Positions 42,935-52,647 are shown, counted from the first letter of the stretch. The stretch is DNA of 64,000 bases from Bacteroidota bacterium (GCA_020444275.1 JAHLLG010000002.1:607991-671990); one strand, 5' to 3'. The notes: generated by a model from the letters alone, not told the origin. Numbers and translations: made by a program.

Positions 42935-43746
42935 AAATTTTTAATCAGTTCTGGAATATTCAATAGATATGCTGAGAACAGTATTATGACAACCATTAAA
43001 ACCCAACGAACGAAATTGCTTCCCCAGCTAATCGCCATTTTGGAACCTACATAACCCCCAAAAACATTTCCTATGGCTGCAATTAGTCCCATGCCATAAT
43101 GTACCTGGTCGTTCATCATAAAAACCGCTAAGGCAAATGGACTGTATAAGAATACAGTCATTACCTTAATTGCATTAGCTTTAACCAAATCATAACCTGC
43201 ATTTAAAACCAAAACAGAAAGCATAAATATGCCGACACCTATGTGAATGAACCCACCATAAATACCAATAATGAAGAAAAGTAATAATTGGACTATAGTT
43301 GGTTTGCTCTGGATTTTGTGCATCTGGTCTTTTAACCAACGTTCAGGTCGATAGAAGATAAAAAACAGCATGATCAAAAGAATCCCTGCAAGTATCTTTT
43401 CAAAAATGGCCTCATTAATTTCCACTGCTATTTGAGCACCAATAATGGAACCAATAACAACAGGTAAAGCCAATTTAAATCCTTTTTTCCAGTCAAGTGC
43501 ATTGTGCTTTTTAAAGTTTAGGGTAGAGGTAAGTGTTTGCATAATAACTCCTAACCGGATAGTTCCGTTGGCTAAATTAACTGGTAATCCTAGCATCATA
43601 AATAGGGAATAAGTAATTACCGTTCCACTGCCAGCAATGGTGTTTATTATACCTACTAAAAATCCTGCAAGAATTAGTAAAGCAATTATTCCCGGAGAAT
43701 AAATATTAGCATCTTTTAGTATATCGATTGATACAGTCAGTAACAT
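42931..43746 (-). CDS. TauE/SafE-family membrane transporter
   Basis: A 271-residue protein with eight hydrophobic helices and the family's two-fold pattern: GFLVGIINTIAGSGTVITYS near the N-terminus and GGFIHIGVGIFMLSVLVL in the second half. TauE/SafE proteins are putative exporters of sulfite or other organosulfur anions. No sulfur genes are adjacent (the SLC13-cysQ pair is 20 kb away), so the substrate is open. It converges with mvk. Confidence 0.85.
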   Translation of the reverse strand: MLLTVSIDILKDANIYSPGIIALLILAGFLVGIINTIAGSGTVITYSLFMMLGLPVNLANGTIRLGVIMQTLTSTLNFKKHNALDWKKGFKLALPVVIGSIIGAQIAVEINEAIFEKILAGILLIMLFFIFYRPERWLKDQMHKIQSKPTIVQLLLFFIIGIYGGFIHIGVGIFMLSVLVLNAGYDLVKANAIKVMTVFLYSPFALAVFMMNDQVHYGMGLIAAIGNVFGGYVGSKMAISWGSNFVRWVLMVVIILFSAYLLNIPELIKNF

Positions 43747-43762
43747 ATTTTATTATAACTAT

Positions 43763-43849
43763 GCATCCTTCGACAGGCCTGTCTGCCGACAAGGCAGGCT
43801 CAGGATGACACTTAAGTCTAGGTTTATGTCACACTTGTCGAAGTGTGAC
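43763..43849. repeat. GTCGAA-type intergenic repeat cluster
   Basis: Between pepD and the TauE gene: CATCCTTCGACAGGCCTGTC and onward with an inserted CTGCCGACAAGGCAG palindrome (43763-43808), then GTCACACTTGTCGAAGTGTG and onward (43828-43849), itself a palindrome. A further CCTGCCTGCG...GCAGACAGGG hairpin lies at 43861-43885. Confidence 0.75.
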
Positions 43850-43913
43850 TTATAAAAAATCCTGCCTGCGTTATGCAGACAGGGCAACAATATTAAATAA
43901 AAATTCTAATATT

Positions 43914-45374
43914 CTATTCAGTTGGGATATTTTTTAGTACATCCAATAATAGATCCCAGAATTTAACTGTTGTTTCAATATTAATTCTCTCTTCAGGAGT
44001 GTGAGCACCTTTAATGGTTGGTCCAAATGAAATCATATCTAAATAGGGATATTTTTCAAGGAAAAGCCCACACTCTAAACCAGCATGAATAGCTCTTACA
44101 ATCGGTTTGTTTCCAAATAGTTTTTCATACGAATTTTCTGTTATTTTCATGATTTCGGAATTGGTATTGGGTTTCCATCCAGGATATCCTTCACCATGTT
44201 TTACTTTTGCCCCGGCCAAACGGAAAACACTTTCAACCTTACTTGCAATATCAAATTTTGCTGTTTCAATTGAGCTTCGTTGACTGGTTGTAATAAAAAT
44301 CTGGTTATTTTCAATAAATTTTATCGAAGCTAAGTTGGTTGATGTTTCAACTAAACCTTCAATAGCCATACTCATTGCATACACACCATGAGGGCATGCG
44401 TACAGGCCATTTAATAATGCAAATTGAGTGTCTTCGTCAATTACAAAGCTCGGTAAATCAGTATCTTCAATAGCTAACGCTAATTTTGGTTCTGTAATTT
44501 CCAGTTCTCCTTTAATTGCAGGAATAAAATCGTTAAAAAGTTGAATAAACTCATCTTTTTCATCTTTATGAATGGTAATGTGAGCAAATGCTTCGCGAGG
44601 AATCGCATTTCTTGCTTTACCACCATCAAATTCTGCAATACGTAAATCAAATTCATTACCTGCATTCCATAAGAAACGGTTCATTATTTTAATGGAGTTA
44701 CCTAAACCTTTATCTATTTCGTCGCCAGAGTGACCGCCGTTTAAACCGGTAACACTAATTTTAATTCCAACATGATTCTCGGGTACTTTTTCCTGATCAT
44801 ATTCAAAAGTAGCTAACGTATCAATACCGCCGGCACAACCAATAAATAGTTCACCTTCATCTTCAGAATCCAGATTAATCAAGATTTTACCTTCGAAAAA
44901 TCCTGATTGTAAAGCAAATGCTCCGGTTAAACCAGTTTCTTCATCAACAGTGAATAAACATTCGATAGGGCCATGTTCAATATCTGTTGAAGTTAGAATA
45001 GCCATTTGTGCTGCTACGCCGATACCATCATCGGCTCCTAAAGTTGTACCTTTTGCTTTAACCCAATCACCGTCAATAACGGGTTGAATAGGATCTGTAT
45101 CAAAATTATGATCAGTACCTTCGTTTGCTTCACATACCATATCAATATGACTTTGAAGAACAACTGTTTTTACGTTTTCATTACCTGGCGTAGCAGGTTT
45201 TGAAATAAGAATATTTCCAATTTCATCGCGTTTGGTTTGCAGGTTATGTTCTTTTCCAAAATCCATTAAGAACTGTATAATTTTTTCTTCTTTTTTAGAT
45301 GGTCTTGGCACCTGACAGATATCTTCAAAATAATCCCAAACTACTTTAGGTTCTAAATTACTGAGTACTTTCAT
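43914..45374 (-). CDS. pepD: Aminoacyl-histidine dipeptidase (M20C)
   Basis: A 486-residue cytosolic dipeptidase: LQSHIDMVCEAN (zinc His/Asp), GADDGIGVAAQMAI (bridging Asp), TVDEETGLTGA (catalytic Glu), and a dimerisation-lid region GLNGGHSGDEI. PepD cleaves Xaa-His dipeptides such as carnosine and other short peptides. It stands alone, divergent from the PagL-like gene. Confidence 0.94.
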   Translation of the reverse strand: MKVLSNLEPKVVWDYFEDICQVPRPSKKEEKIIQFLMDFGKEHNLQTKRDEIGNILISKPATPGNENVKTVVLQSHIDMVCEANEGTDHNFDTDPIQPVIDGDWVKAKGTTLGADDGIGVAAQMAILTSTDIEHGPIECLFTVDEETGLTGAFALQSGFFEGKILINLDSEDEGELFIGCAGGIDTLATFEYDQEKVPENHVGIKISVTGLNGGHSGDEIDKGLGNSIKIMNRFLWNAGNEFDLRIAEFDGGKARNAIPREAFAHITIHKDEKDEFIQLFNDFIPAIKGELEITEPKLALAIEDTDLPSFVIDEDTQFALLNGLYACPHGVYAMSMAIEGLVETSTNLASIKFIENNQIFITTSQRSSIETAKFDIASKVESVFRLAGAKVKHGEGYPGWKPNTNSEIMKITENSYEKLFGNKPIVRAIHAGLECGLFLEKYPYLDMISFGPTIKGAHTPEERINIETTVKFWDLLLDVLKNIPTE

Positions 45375-45520
45375 TATTTATTGAATTAATTGTTATTACT
45401 ATTTAATTTCTGTAAACATACAAAACAATATAAAACGGGCAAAAATTATATACAGTATTTTAATGCTAAAGAGATGAAATTGTTTAATTTCGTGTTATTT
45501 TATTTTTAGAAGAAACAATT

Positions 45521-46591
45521 TTGCGCACACTAGTATTTGCATGTTTTTGTATTTTAGGTTTGAATACTGCTATTAGTCAAAATAATAGTGAATCACCTTA
45601 CTTCATTGAAACCAATTATCAATATGGTTTTATCTGGCAGCATAAACCATCTTTAGAAAGCATTTTAGGCGGTAACATAAATGTAGTTCAGCTTAATCTT
45701 GGTAAAGAAACATACGGTAAATCATATTGGGATCAACTGTATAGATATCCTGATTGGGGAGGAGGCGTGTATTTTGCAAATTTGGGTAACCAGGAAGAAC
45801 TGGGTTATGCTAGTGCAATTTATGCTTATGTAAATGTACCTCTTATCTCAAGAAATAAATTTGAGCTAAGATATAGTGTATCCGGAGGTTTAGCTTATTT
45901 AACAAAAGGAAATATTGCAGTGGGAACACATGTAAACCTTTACTTTGATGCCAATATAAATGCCAGAATTTTTTTAACAGATAGATTATATTTAATCAAT
46001 GCCTTTGGAGCTACACACTTTTCAAATGGAGCAACAAAAATGCCTAACTTGGGGTTAAATCTTTTTGCTTACAGGTTAGGATTTCATTATTCGTTAGCAG
46101 ACGTGCAACCTTCAAAAGTTACCAAACAACTTCCACAAAATACTAAGAAAAATTGGTTTAATATGATTATTAATGCCGGATTAAAAGAGGCAAAATTCAA
46201 CCCGGGAACAAAATATTCTGTTTTATCTTTTTCTGCGAATTACTTAAGAAGTTTTGGGTATAAACATAAAATTGGAGTTGGTTTAGATTATTTCTACGAT
46301 GAATCGCTATACAAACTTATGAATAGTGATATTGCTTCAAGTTATTCCAGAAGCGAAACATTTAGATATGGTATTCACTTAGCTACCGAATATCGAATTA
46401 ATAAAATTTGTTTAGATGTGCAATTAGGTACTTACTTATATTCAAGATATGAAGATGATGGTTTATTCTATGAGCGAGTTGGAATTCGCTATCTTATTTA
46501 TAAAGATTTGTTTTTAGGAGTTTCACTCAAAGCAAATAATGAAGTGGCAGATTTTATAGAATGGGGAGTAGGATATCAATTTCCTTGGTAA
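45521..46591 (+). CDS. PagL-like acyloxyacyl hydrolase, outer membrane barrel, TTG start
   Basis: A 356-residue protein. A TTG at 45521 is taken as start because it gives a good signal peptide ending NTAISQ and no in-frame ATG is nearby. The N-terminal ~190 residues resemble the lipid A 3-O-deacylase PagL barrel, with the active-site His166 and Ser168 in ATHFSNGATKMPNLGLN. The remaining ~165 residues hold a second set of amphipathic strands and end in the aromatic QFPW typical of outer membrane barrels, making it twice the length of PagL. It probably trims acyl chains from lipid A. Confidence 0.82.
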   Translation: MRTLVFACFCILGLNTAISQNNSESPYFIETNYQYGFIWQHKPSLESILGGNINVVQLNLGKETYGKSYWDQLYRYPDWGGGVYFANLGNQEELGYASAIYAYVNVPLISRNKFELRYSVSGGLAYLTKGNIAVGTHVNLYFDANINARIFLTDRLYLINAFGATHFSNGATKMPNLGLNLFAYRLGFHYSLADVQPSKVTKQLPQNTKKNWFNMIINAGLKEAKFNPGTKYSVLSFSANYLRSFGYKHKIGVGLDYFYDESLYKLMNSDIASSYSRSETFRYGIHLATEYRINKICLDVQLGTYLYSRYEDDGLFYERVGIRYLIYKDLFLGVSLKANNEVADFIEWGVGYQFPW

Positions 46592-46721
46592 AAATGCGTG
46601 GAGGAAAGAGTATTTTCTTGGTTACGAAAAACATTCAGATCATTTTGTTTGAATAATTTTTATTCTATTTTTACGATGTTTAAATTTTGAAAATTGAAAT
46701 AACCCAAAAAACAAATTTAAT

Positions 46722-47921
46722 ATGGCAAAAAGGACAATAGTATCGATGCCTGGTGATGGTATCGGAAAAGTAGTTTTAGAAGAGACAATACGCGTTTTAG
46801 AAGCTGCTGGCTTTGAAGCTGATTATGTAGAAGGCGATATAGGCTGGGAATTTTGGTGTAAAGAGGGAAATCCACTTCCACAGCGAACAATTGATTTAAT
46901 TGAGAAACACAAAATCGCACTTTTTGGAGCAATTACTTCAAAACCTAAAGATGAAGCTGCAAACGAGTTAATTCCTGAATTACAAGACAAAGGTTTAATC
47001 TATTCAAGTCCGATTGTTGGATTACGTCAACATTTTGGATTGGATATCTGTATGCGTCCTTGTAGATCATATAAAGGAAATCCATTGAATTTTATTCGCA
47101 GAGGACCAAATGATACCATCGAAGAACCAAAAATTGATGCAGTAATTTTCCGTCAAAATACTGAAGGTTTATATGGTGGTGTTGAGTGGAGTAATCCTGA
47201 TGATACTGTTTATCATGCATTAATGACACACCCTAAATTTGTAAAGAATTTCGGTAAAACACCAAGAGAAGAGATTTCAGTATCTACTCGAATTTTTACA
47301 AAAAAATATACAGAACGAATTCTAAGAGCTGCTTTCGAGTATGCTAAAGAGAACGGATATAAATCAGTTACAGTTTGTGAAAAACCAAATGTAATTCGCG
47401 AAACATCAGGTATGATGTACAAAATGGCACAACAAATTCAGAAGGCTGATTATCCTAATATCGAGCTATGGAATACAAATATAGATGCTCAAATGATGTG
47501 GTTAACAAAGAATCCTGAAACTTACGGTGTTATCGTTGCAGGTAACATGTTTGGCGATATCGTATCGGATGGTTTTGCAGGCTTAATCGGTGGATTAGGA
47601 TTTGCTTCAAGTGCACAAATGAACCCGGAATCTGGTGTAGCTGTATTTGAGCCTACACACGGGTCTGCACCAAAATATGCCGATTATGATGTTTCAATTG
47701 TTAATCCGATAGCTATGATTGAATCTGCATGTTCAATGTTAGATTTTATTGAAGAAAAGGAAAAAGCAGAAAAAATTCGTAAAGCAGTTGCTGAAGTTGT
47801 TGAAGAAGGAAAAGTTCGTACATATGATATGATGAAAATGTCTGGTCGACCAGATGTTGTTGAAAAAGGTGCTGCTTCAACACAGCAAATGGCAGATGCT
47901 ATTATAGCTAAGTTATCGTAA
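46722..47921 (+). CDS. Isocitrate/isopropylmalate-family dehydrogenase, probable NADP isocitrate dehydrogenase
   Basis: A 399-residue decarboxylating dehydrogenase: MPGDGIG near the N-terminus, FRQNTEGLYGG, ARIF-like STRIFTKKYTERI, metal-binding NMFGDIVSDGFAG (Asp pair), and EPTHGSAPKYADYD. The Lys-Tyr after APK matches NADP-specific isocitrate dehydrogenase (Lys344/Tyr345 in E. coli); NAD enzymes usually have Asp-Ile. Substrate assignment to isocitrate over isopropylmalate rests on these features and lack of leu genes nearby; homoisocitrate remains possible. A strong terminator follows. Confidence 0.8.
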   Translation: MAKRTIVSMPGDGIGKVVLEETIRVLEAAGFEADYVEGDIGWEFWCKEGNPLPQRTIDLIEKHKIALFGAITSKPKDEAANELIPELQDKGLIYSSPIVGLRQHFGLDICMRPCRSYKGNPLNFIRRGPNDTIEEPKIDAVIFRQNTEGLYGGVEWSNPDDTVYHALMTHPKFVKNFGKTPREEISVSTRIFTKKYTERILRAAFEYAKENGYKSVTVCEKPNVIRETSGMMYKMAQQIQKADYPNIELWNTNIDAQMMWLTKNPETYGVIVAGNMFGDIVSDGFAGLIGGLGFASSAQMNPESGVAVFEPTHGSAPKYADYDVSIVNPIAMIESACSMLDFIEEKEKAEKIRKAVAEVVEEGKVRTYDMMKMSGRPDVVEKGAASTQQMADAIIAKLS

Positions 47922-47937
47922 TTAATTGAAATAAGAT

Positions 47938-47970
47938 AGGGGATTGTCATAGAATGACTCCCCTTTTTTT
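47938..47970 (+). terminator. Terminator after the isocitrate dehydrogenase gene
   Basis: AGGGG...GTCAT and ATGAC...CCCCT arms around AGA, followed by T7, 16 nt after the stop. Confidence 0.92.
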
Positions 47971-48135
47971 ATTCATGTTATTTTAGAAATTTCAAACCAC
48001 AAATTCCAAACTACAAATAATGATCAAATCCCAAAAACACAACATGTACTGTTCATTGGTTATTGGAATTTAATTGTAATTTGTATATTGTTATTTAGAA
48101 TTTATTATAGTGTAAAACAAAATAATATAAAGTAT

Positions 48136-48678
48136 ATGAACCCAAAAGTATTAGAATTATGGCCTGAGCTTGAATGGATTCAGGATAACGACCTAAGAGA
48201 AAAAACTGCAAAAACATGGGAGCTTGCTTTAGAGCGAAGTGTTTTAACTGTAAAAGATCTGCAAACCATTCCTTTTACTTTGCTTGTGCCAACAAAAGTA
48301 ACATTTATGGCACATAAGCGCGCTGTTGTACATATTGCCCGCGATGCTGGATTAAAATGCAATGAGTTTTTTAAAGATGATCTTCCTGTAAATATGGATG
48401 TTGTTATCGCAGGAGCTATTCTTGCTGATGTAGGTAAATTATTAGAATACGAAATGGTTGATGGAAAATCAGTACAAGGAAGCTATGGAAAATATTTACG
48501 TCATCCTTTCTCCGGAGTTTCAATTGCTGAAGAATGCGGAGTACCAGCTGAAGTATGTCATATTATTGCAACACATGCTGGTGAAGGTGATATGGTGAAG
48601 CGAACAACAGAAGCATACCTGGTTCATCATGCTGATTTTATGACATTCTTACCTTTTAAAAGTAGATTACAGATTTAA
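48136..48678 (+). CDS. HD-domain protein with a degenerate HD motif
   Basis: A 180-residue protein from ATG 48136; the frame extends upstream to 48088 without similarity. It follows a known HD-phosphohydrolase family (His60 in FMAHKRAVVHIA, LLEYE, His123 in LRHPFSG, His142/147, HHADF at 164-168), but the central HD pair is Ala97-Asp98 (GAILADVGK), where the family has HD. One metal ligand is thus missing. It may be a non-catalytic regulator or use altered metal binding. It is a single gene between two terminators. Confidence 0.8.
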   Translation: MNPKVLELWPELEWIQDNDLREKTAKTWELALERSVLTVKDLQTIPFTLLVPTKVTFMAHKRAVVHIARDAGLKCNEFFKDDLPVNMDVVIAGAILADVGKLLEYEMVDGKSVQGSYGKYLRHPFSGVSIAEECGVPAEVCHIIATHAGEGDMVKRTTEAYLVHHADFMTFLPFKSRLQI

Positions 48679-48698
48679 TACAATAATTTTTCTTTAAG

Positions 48699-48723
48699 AA
48701 ACCGCCAGTTTGGCGGTTTTTTT
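48699..48723 (+). terminator. Terminator after the HD-domain gene
   Basis: AACCGCCA and TGGCGGTT arms with a 3-nt loop, then T8, 22 nt after the stop codon. Confidence 0.92.
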
Positions 48724-48756
48724 GTATATTTAAACTCCAACCTAAATAGTATAATA

Positions 48757-49113
48757 ATGAGCTACTATCAGAAAGCAAAAGATCTGTTCAAAATGATCGA
48801 AGAGGGTAAGCTTCTCGATGCCCTGGATAAATACTACAACGATAAGGTTATCATTATAACCGACGAAGGAAAAATACGAAACGGGAAAGAAGAAGCACGT
48901 GAGTATGATGCACGTTTAATAAAAGAGATAGAAGAGGTATTAGGCGGAGGTGTGAAAACAATTACAGCCGATGAAGAACGTGGAATAACCATGGTTGAGT
49001 TTTGGATCGAGCTTAAATTTAAGAATGGATATAAAAAGAAAATTGAAGAAGTGGCTGTTCAACAGTGGGAGGACGATTTAATTATTGAAGAAAAGTTTTA
49101 TTCTAGAAATTAG
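48757..49113 (+). CDS. SnoaL/NTF2-like protein
   Basis: A 118-residue protein with the NTF2-like cone fold pattern: an N-terminal helix (YYQKAKDLFKMIEEGKLLDAL), a YYNDKVIIITDEG strand region, and a VEFWIELKFKNG / EEVAVQQWEDDLIIEEKFY beta sheet. Members bind or convert small hydrophobic ligands or serve as dimerisation modules; the specific role is unknown. It is flanked by terminators on both sides, so it is its own transcription unit. Confidence 0.78.
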   Translation: MSYYQKAKDLFKMIEEGKLLDALDKYYNDKVIIITDEGKIRNGKEEAREYDARLIKEIEEVLGGGVKTITADEERGITMVEFWIELKFKNGYKKKIEEVAVQQWEDDLIIEEKFYSRN

Positions 49114-49138
49114 AGTATTTTGACTATTTATTGAACTG

Positions 49139-49169
49139 AACCTGTATGCATATAACATACAGGTTTTTT
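49139..49169 (+). terminator. Terminator after the SnoaL-like gene
   Basis: AACCTGTATG and CATACAGGTT form a perfect 10-bp stem with a 7-nt loop, followed by six T. Confidence 0.92.
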
Positions 49170-49259
49170 ATTTTGTAGAAAATAGAAGGTGTGTGGTCGA
49201 AAAGCATTCTAATGATATAAAATAATTAAGATTCAGTAACTATCTTGCAATTAAAAACA

Positions 49260-50453
49260 ATGAAAATAAACACAAAAATCGTACTGATTTATTTACTTGG
49301 TTTTTTATGGATAAATCCATTAATGGCAAACTCAGATACTTTATTATTAAAAAGCCTGCACTACGAAAACTCTTCTGGTGAGCAGGGGAGAACAGATTTT
49401 TATTACAGTGAGTCGAAAATAAACTATAAAGCACATTGGTTTCTTCTGGATGATAGCAGATATTCCATTAATTATCATTTTTTAGATTCGGAAGGTAATC
49501 TGATTAGGAAATACCGAGAATTTTCCGATAGCATTACATCAAATAATTTTTATAAATATGATCAGGATGGAAATCTTATTGAAGATTATTTTGAACGCAG
49601 CGATGGAGTAAAAGGAGTTGTTTGGTATACCTTTGCAGATAATAAAAAAATTGAAGCCGAATGCCGCGGATTAAACGGATGGTTTTTCGGTTTTATAAAA
49701 TATAAATATAGTGGAGACACTCTTATAAGTGGTTTAATCTATAAGGAAGGCAGAGAAATTGGACAAATAAACTATGAATACAATATAACGGGATATTTGA
49801 TAAAAGAACATTGGGATTTTGGAGGTAAGTGGACACAAACGTTTACCTATGAATATTTTAAACCAGAAAATAAAAAGCCAAAAGCTTATACTTATTCAAG
49901 TCCATTTCTAAATGAAACTGAAGTATTTCTTGTGCAAACTGAAAAGTACGATTGGAATAATGAAAAAGGTGGCCCTTCTATTTATGAGTATGAAGGAAAT
50001 AAACTGGTAAGAAAAATTTATAGATATGATAGTTTAGAAACTGTTACTATATACGAGTACGATCGAGATGGCTTATTGATGAAATCATTTAGAAGCTACA
50101 GTGATGGTAGAAAGGCAGAGTTTTCTTATCACTATAATAAGAACAGACAATTGATTCGAAGGTTATTTCACAATGAAAATGGTTTTTTTGGTAGTGAAAC
50201 GTATCAATACGATGAGCTCGGAAAGCTTTTAGAGGCGAAATGGAATAAGTTTGATAGTTGGTTAACAGGAACTATCACTTTAAATTACGATGAAAACAAC
50301 AGGCTAAAATCAGGTTTCTTTGATGGAGAAGATGGATTTAATGCAGATATTCACTTTGAATCTGATGCTAACCATAACATCAACACGATTAAATGGGATT
50401 TTTCTTTTGGTAAAACACAAACATATTGGTTTGAATATGATGAGATAAAGTAA
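49260..50453 (+). CDS. Exported repeat protein of unknown function
   Basis: A 397-residue protein from ATG 49260, with a signal peptide ending NPLMANSD. The body is built of ~20-residue repeats of the form YxYDxxGxLxxxxWxxxDG (for example YEYDRDGLLMKSFRSYSDG, YQYDELGKLLEAKWNKFDSW, NYDENNRLKSGFFDGEDG), resembling YD/RHS-like or MORN-like beta hairpins. I cannot name a family. It has no sorting domain, so it is probably periplasmic. A bidirectional hairpin follows. Confidence 0.75.
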   Translation: MKINTKIVLIYLLGFLWINPLMANSDTLLLKSLHYENSSGEQGRTDFYYSESKINYKAHWFLLDDSRYSINYHFLDSEGNLIRKYREFSDSITSNNFYKYDQDGNLIEDYFERSDGVKGVVWYTFADNKKIEAECRGLNGWFFGFIKYKYSGDTLISGLIYKEGREIGQINYEYNITGYLIKEHWDFGGKWTQTFTYEYFKPENKKPKAYTYSSPFLNETEVFLVQTEKYDWNNEKGGPSIYEYEGNKLVRKIYRYDSLETVTIYEYDRDGLLMKSFRSYSDGRKAEFSYHYNKNRQLIRRLFHNENGFFGSETYQYDELGKLLEAKWNKFDSWLTGTITLNYDENNRLKSGFFDGEDGFNADIHFESDANHNINTIKWDFSFGKTQTYWFEYDEIK

Positions 50454-50477
50454 AGCCGTGCACAAAATGCACGGCTT
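50453..50477. terminator. Bidirectional terminator between the repeat protein and M13 peptidase genes
   Basis: AAGCCGTGCA and TGCACGGCTT, a perfect 10-bp stem with a CAAAA loop, starting at the last base of the plus-strand stop codon. T-rich sequence is weak on both sides, but its position between convergent genes supports termination. Confidence 0.75.
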
Positions 50478-50504
50478 GGCTTATCTTTTATGTATTTGCT
50501 CTGA

Positions 50505-52538
50505 TTACCAGATAGAAGCTCTTTCTTCTTCTGGTAAATAAAGTACGTTACCTTCTTTTACATCAAATGCAGCATGGAATTCAGGCATATTAGCAATCGG
50601 ACCGTGAACACGGTTAATTCCTAATGAATGAACATCTTCTTTTGTTCTTCGAATCATTTCTTTTTCGCGAATATTCTGAGACCAAACTCTTGCCCAACTT
50701 AGGAAAAACCGTTGATCAGGAGTATAACCATCAATTGTTTCCGGTTGAGGATTGTTTTCTCTGGCATTCTGGAATGCTGTATAAGCAATACTTAATCCAC
50801 CAAGGTCGGCAATGTTTTCTCCTAACGAAAGTTTTCCGTCTGCGTGTAAATCATCTACAATAACAATTTCGTTAAATTGATCAACCAGTACCTGTGAACG
50901 CTTATCAAATTTTTCAGAATCTTCATCAGTCCACCATGTTTCTAAATTTCCATATTTATCGTATAATCGTCCTTTATCATCAAATCCGTGCGACATTTCA
51001 TGCCCGATTACAGCACCAATTCCACCATAGTTAATGGCATCGTCGCCATTTAAATAAAAGAAAGGAGGTTGTAAAATACCCGCAGGGAAACAAATTTCAT
51101 TCAACGACGGTGCATAGTAAGCGTTTACTGTTTGAGGGGTCATAAACCATTCTTCTTTATTAACAGGTTTGCCTATTTGACTTAGGTCGTATTCTTTGTT
51201 AAATCTTCTACCATTTAACACGTTAATTACATAAGCTTCGCGACCAACTTCCAAAGTTGAAAAATCTCTCCATTCATCAGGATATCCTATTTTAACTCGA
51301 ACAGCTTTTAGTTTATCCAGCGCTTTTTCTTTTGTTTCATCACTCATCCACTCGAGTTTTTCAATTCGTTGTGCATAAGCTGTTTTAAGGTTGTTTACCA
51401 ATGTAATCATGCGTTCTTTAGCTTCAGCAGGAAAGTATTTTTCTGTAAATTTTTTGCCTACCGCCATACCTAATGCATTATTTGTAGAGTTTAAAACCCT
51501 TCTCCATCGTTCTCTCATTTTTTTACTACCCTGCATAGTTTTGCCATAGAACTCAAAATCCTGAGCTACAAAATCAGAACTTAAATAGTTGGCAGTAGAG
51601 TTAATTAAATTCCAGGTAAAATAAACTTTCCATTCCTGAACTGGCACATCAACTATCATTTTGTTAAGCTCATCAAAAAACAGCGGTTGACTTACATCAA
51701 TATCACCCGGATTTTCAATGGATAATCCTGCAAAATAATCTTCCCAATTCATATTATTATAACGAGATTTAACATCGTTATATGTCATTTTATTATATGT
51801 AGCATTCGGATCGCGTCTTTCCAACCTGGTCATAGAAGCTTTAGCTAGTCTTGTCTCAATGCTCATCACTGTGTTGGCATTTTCTTGAGCTTTTTCTTCA
51901 TCAATGCCCATGAGCTTGAACATTTCTGTCAAATGTGAAACATACGCTTTTCTAATTTCTTTTGTTCTATCATCTTCATTAAGATAATAATCGCGATCAT
52001 TCATTCCTAAACCACTTTGATTAAGTGTGCTAATAATCATTTCGCTGTTTTTTGCATCTGCGGTTCCTCCATAATAGAACATGGATCCAATACCATATAA
52101 ATGGAAATGAGCTACTTGATCTAATAGGTCTTGTTGAGTATTGATCGTTTTTATTTTTTCTAATTCATGCTGAATTGGTTCCAACCGTTGTTTGTTAATT
52201 TTAGCAGTATCCATTCCTAAAGCATAAAAATCACCAATTTTTTGTTCAATTGAACCTTGCTCAAATTCACTTTTTGATAACTCAATAACAAGGGTTTGTA
52301 CCTTTTTACTTGTTTCTTTAGCCAGTTGATCAAATGATCCGTATCTACTTTCGTCATCGGGTAATGGATATTTTTGTAACCATCCATTGTTGGCAAAATG
52401 GTAAAAATCTTCAGTAGGGTCAAATGAAGTGTCAATCAGACTTACATCTAAGGTGATTTTTTCTTTAACCTCTTTTTGTGTGCATGAATTAATTAATGTC
52501 ATTGCAATAAGTGTAATAAAAACTAGTTTAAATTTCAT
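50505..52538 (-). CDS. M13-family metallopeptidase, lipoprotein
   Basis: A 677-residue neprilysin-like peptidase with a lipoprotein signal (TLINSC, lipid-modified Cys19). The zinc site is GHEMSHGFDD (HExxH), the third ligand Glu is in ENIADLGG, and NAYY and the C-terminal CxxW-like end RASIW are family marks. M13 peptidases degrade small peptides; lipidation anchors it in the periplasm or outer membrane. It lies downstream of rocD but behind a terminator, and so is a separate unit. Confidence 0.94.
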   Translation of the reverse strand: MKFKLVFITLIAMTLINSCTQKEVKEKITLDVSLIDTSFDPTEDFYHFANNGWLQKYPLPDDESRYGSFDQLAKETSKKVQTLVIELSKSEFEQGSIEQKIGDFYALGMDTAKINKQRLEPIQHELEKIKTINTQQDLLDQVAHFHLYGIGSMFYYGGTADAKNSEMIISTLNQSGLGMNDRDYYLNEDDRTKEIRKAYVSHLTEMFKLMGIDEEKAQENANTVMSIETRLAKASMTRLERRDPNATYNKMTYNDVKSRYNNMNWEDYFAGLSIENPGDIDVSQPLFFDELNKMIVDVPVQEWKVYFTWNLINSTANYLSSDFVAQDFEFYGKTMQGSKKMRERWRRVLNSTNNALGMAVGKKFTEKYFPAEAKERMITLVNNLKTAYAQRIEKLEWMSDETKEKALDKLKAVRVKIGYPDEWRDFSTLEVGREAYVINVLNGRRFNKEYDLSQIGKPVNKEEWFMTPQTVNAYYAPSLNEICFPAGILQPPFFYLNGDDAINYGGIGAVIGHEMSHGFDDKGRLYDKYGNLETWWTDEDSEKFDKRSQVLVDQFNEIVIVDDLHADGKLSLGENIADLGGLSIAYTAFQNARENNPQPETIDGYTPDQRFFLSWARVWSQNIREKEMIRRTKEDVHSLGINRVHGPIANMPEFHAAFDVKEGNVLYLPEEERASIW

Positions 52539-52580
52539 TATTTTGAGTTTTTGTTAATAAATCGTTAAACCTGAGCAAAT

Positions 52581-52618
52581 AAAAAAGCTGCCCAATATGA
52601 CATTGAGACAGCTTTTTA
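52581..52618 (-). terminator. Terminator after rocD
   Basis: On the minus strand an imperfect stem AAAAAGCTG...CAAT / ATTG...CAGCTTTTTT with a T6 run, 30 nt after the rocD stop. Confidence 0.75.
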
Positions 52619-52647
52619 TATAAAAGGTTTAATGATAATCAATAATA

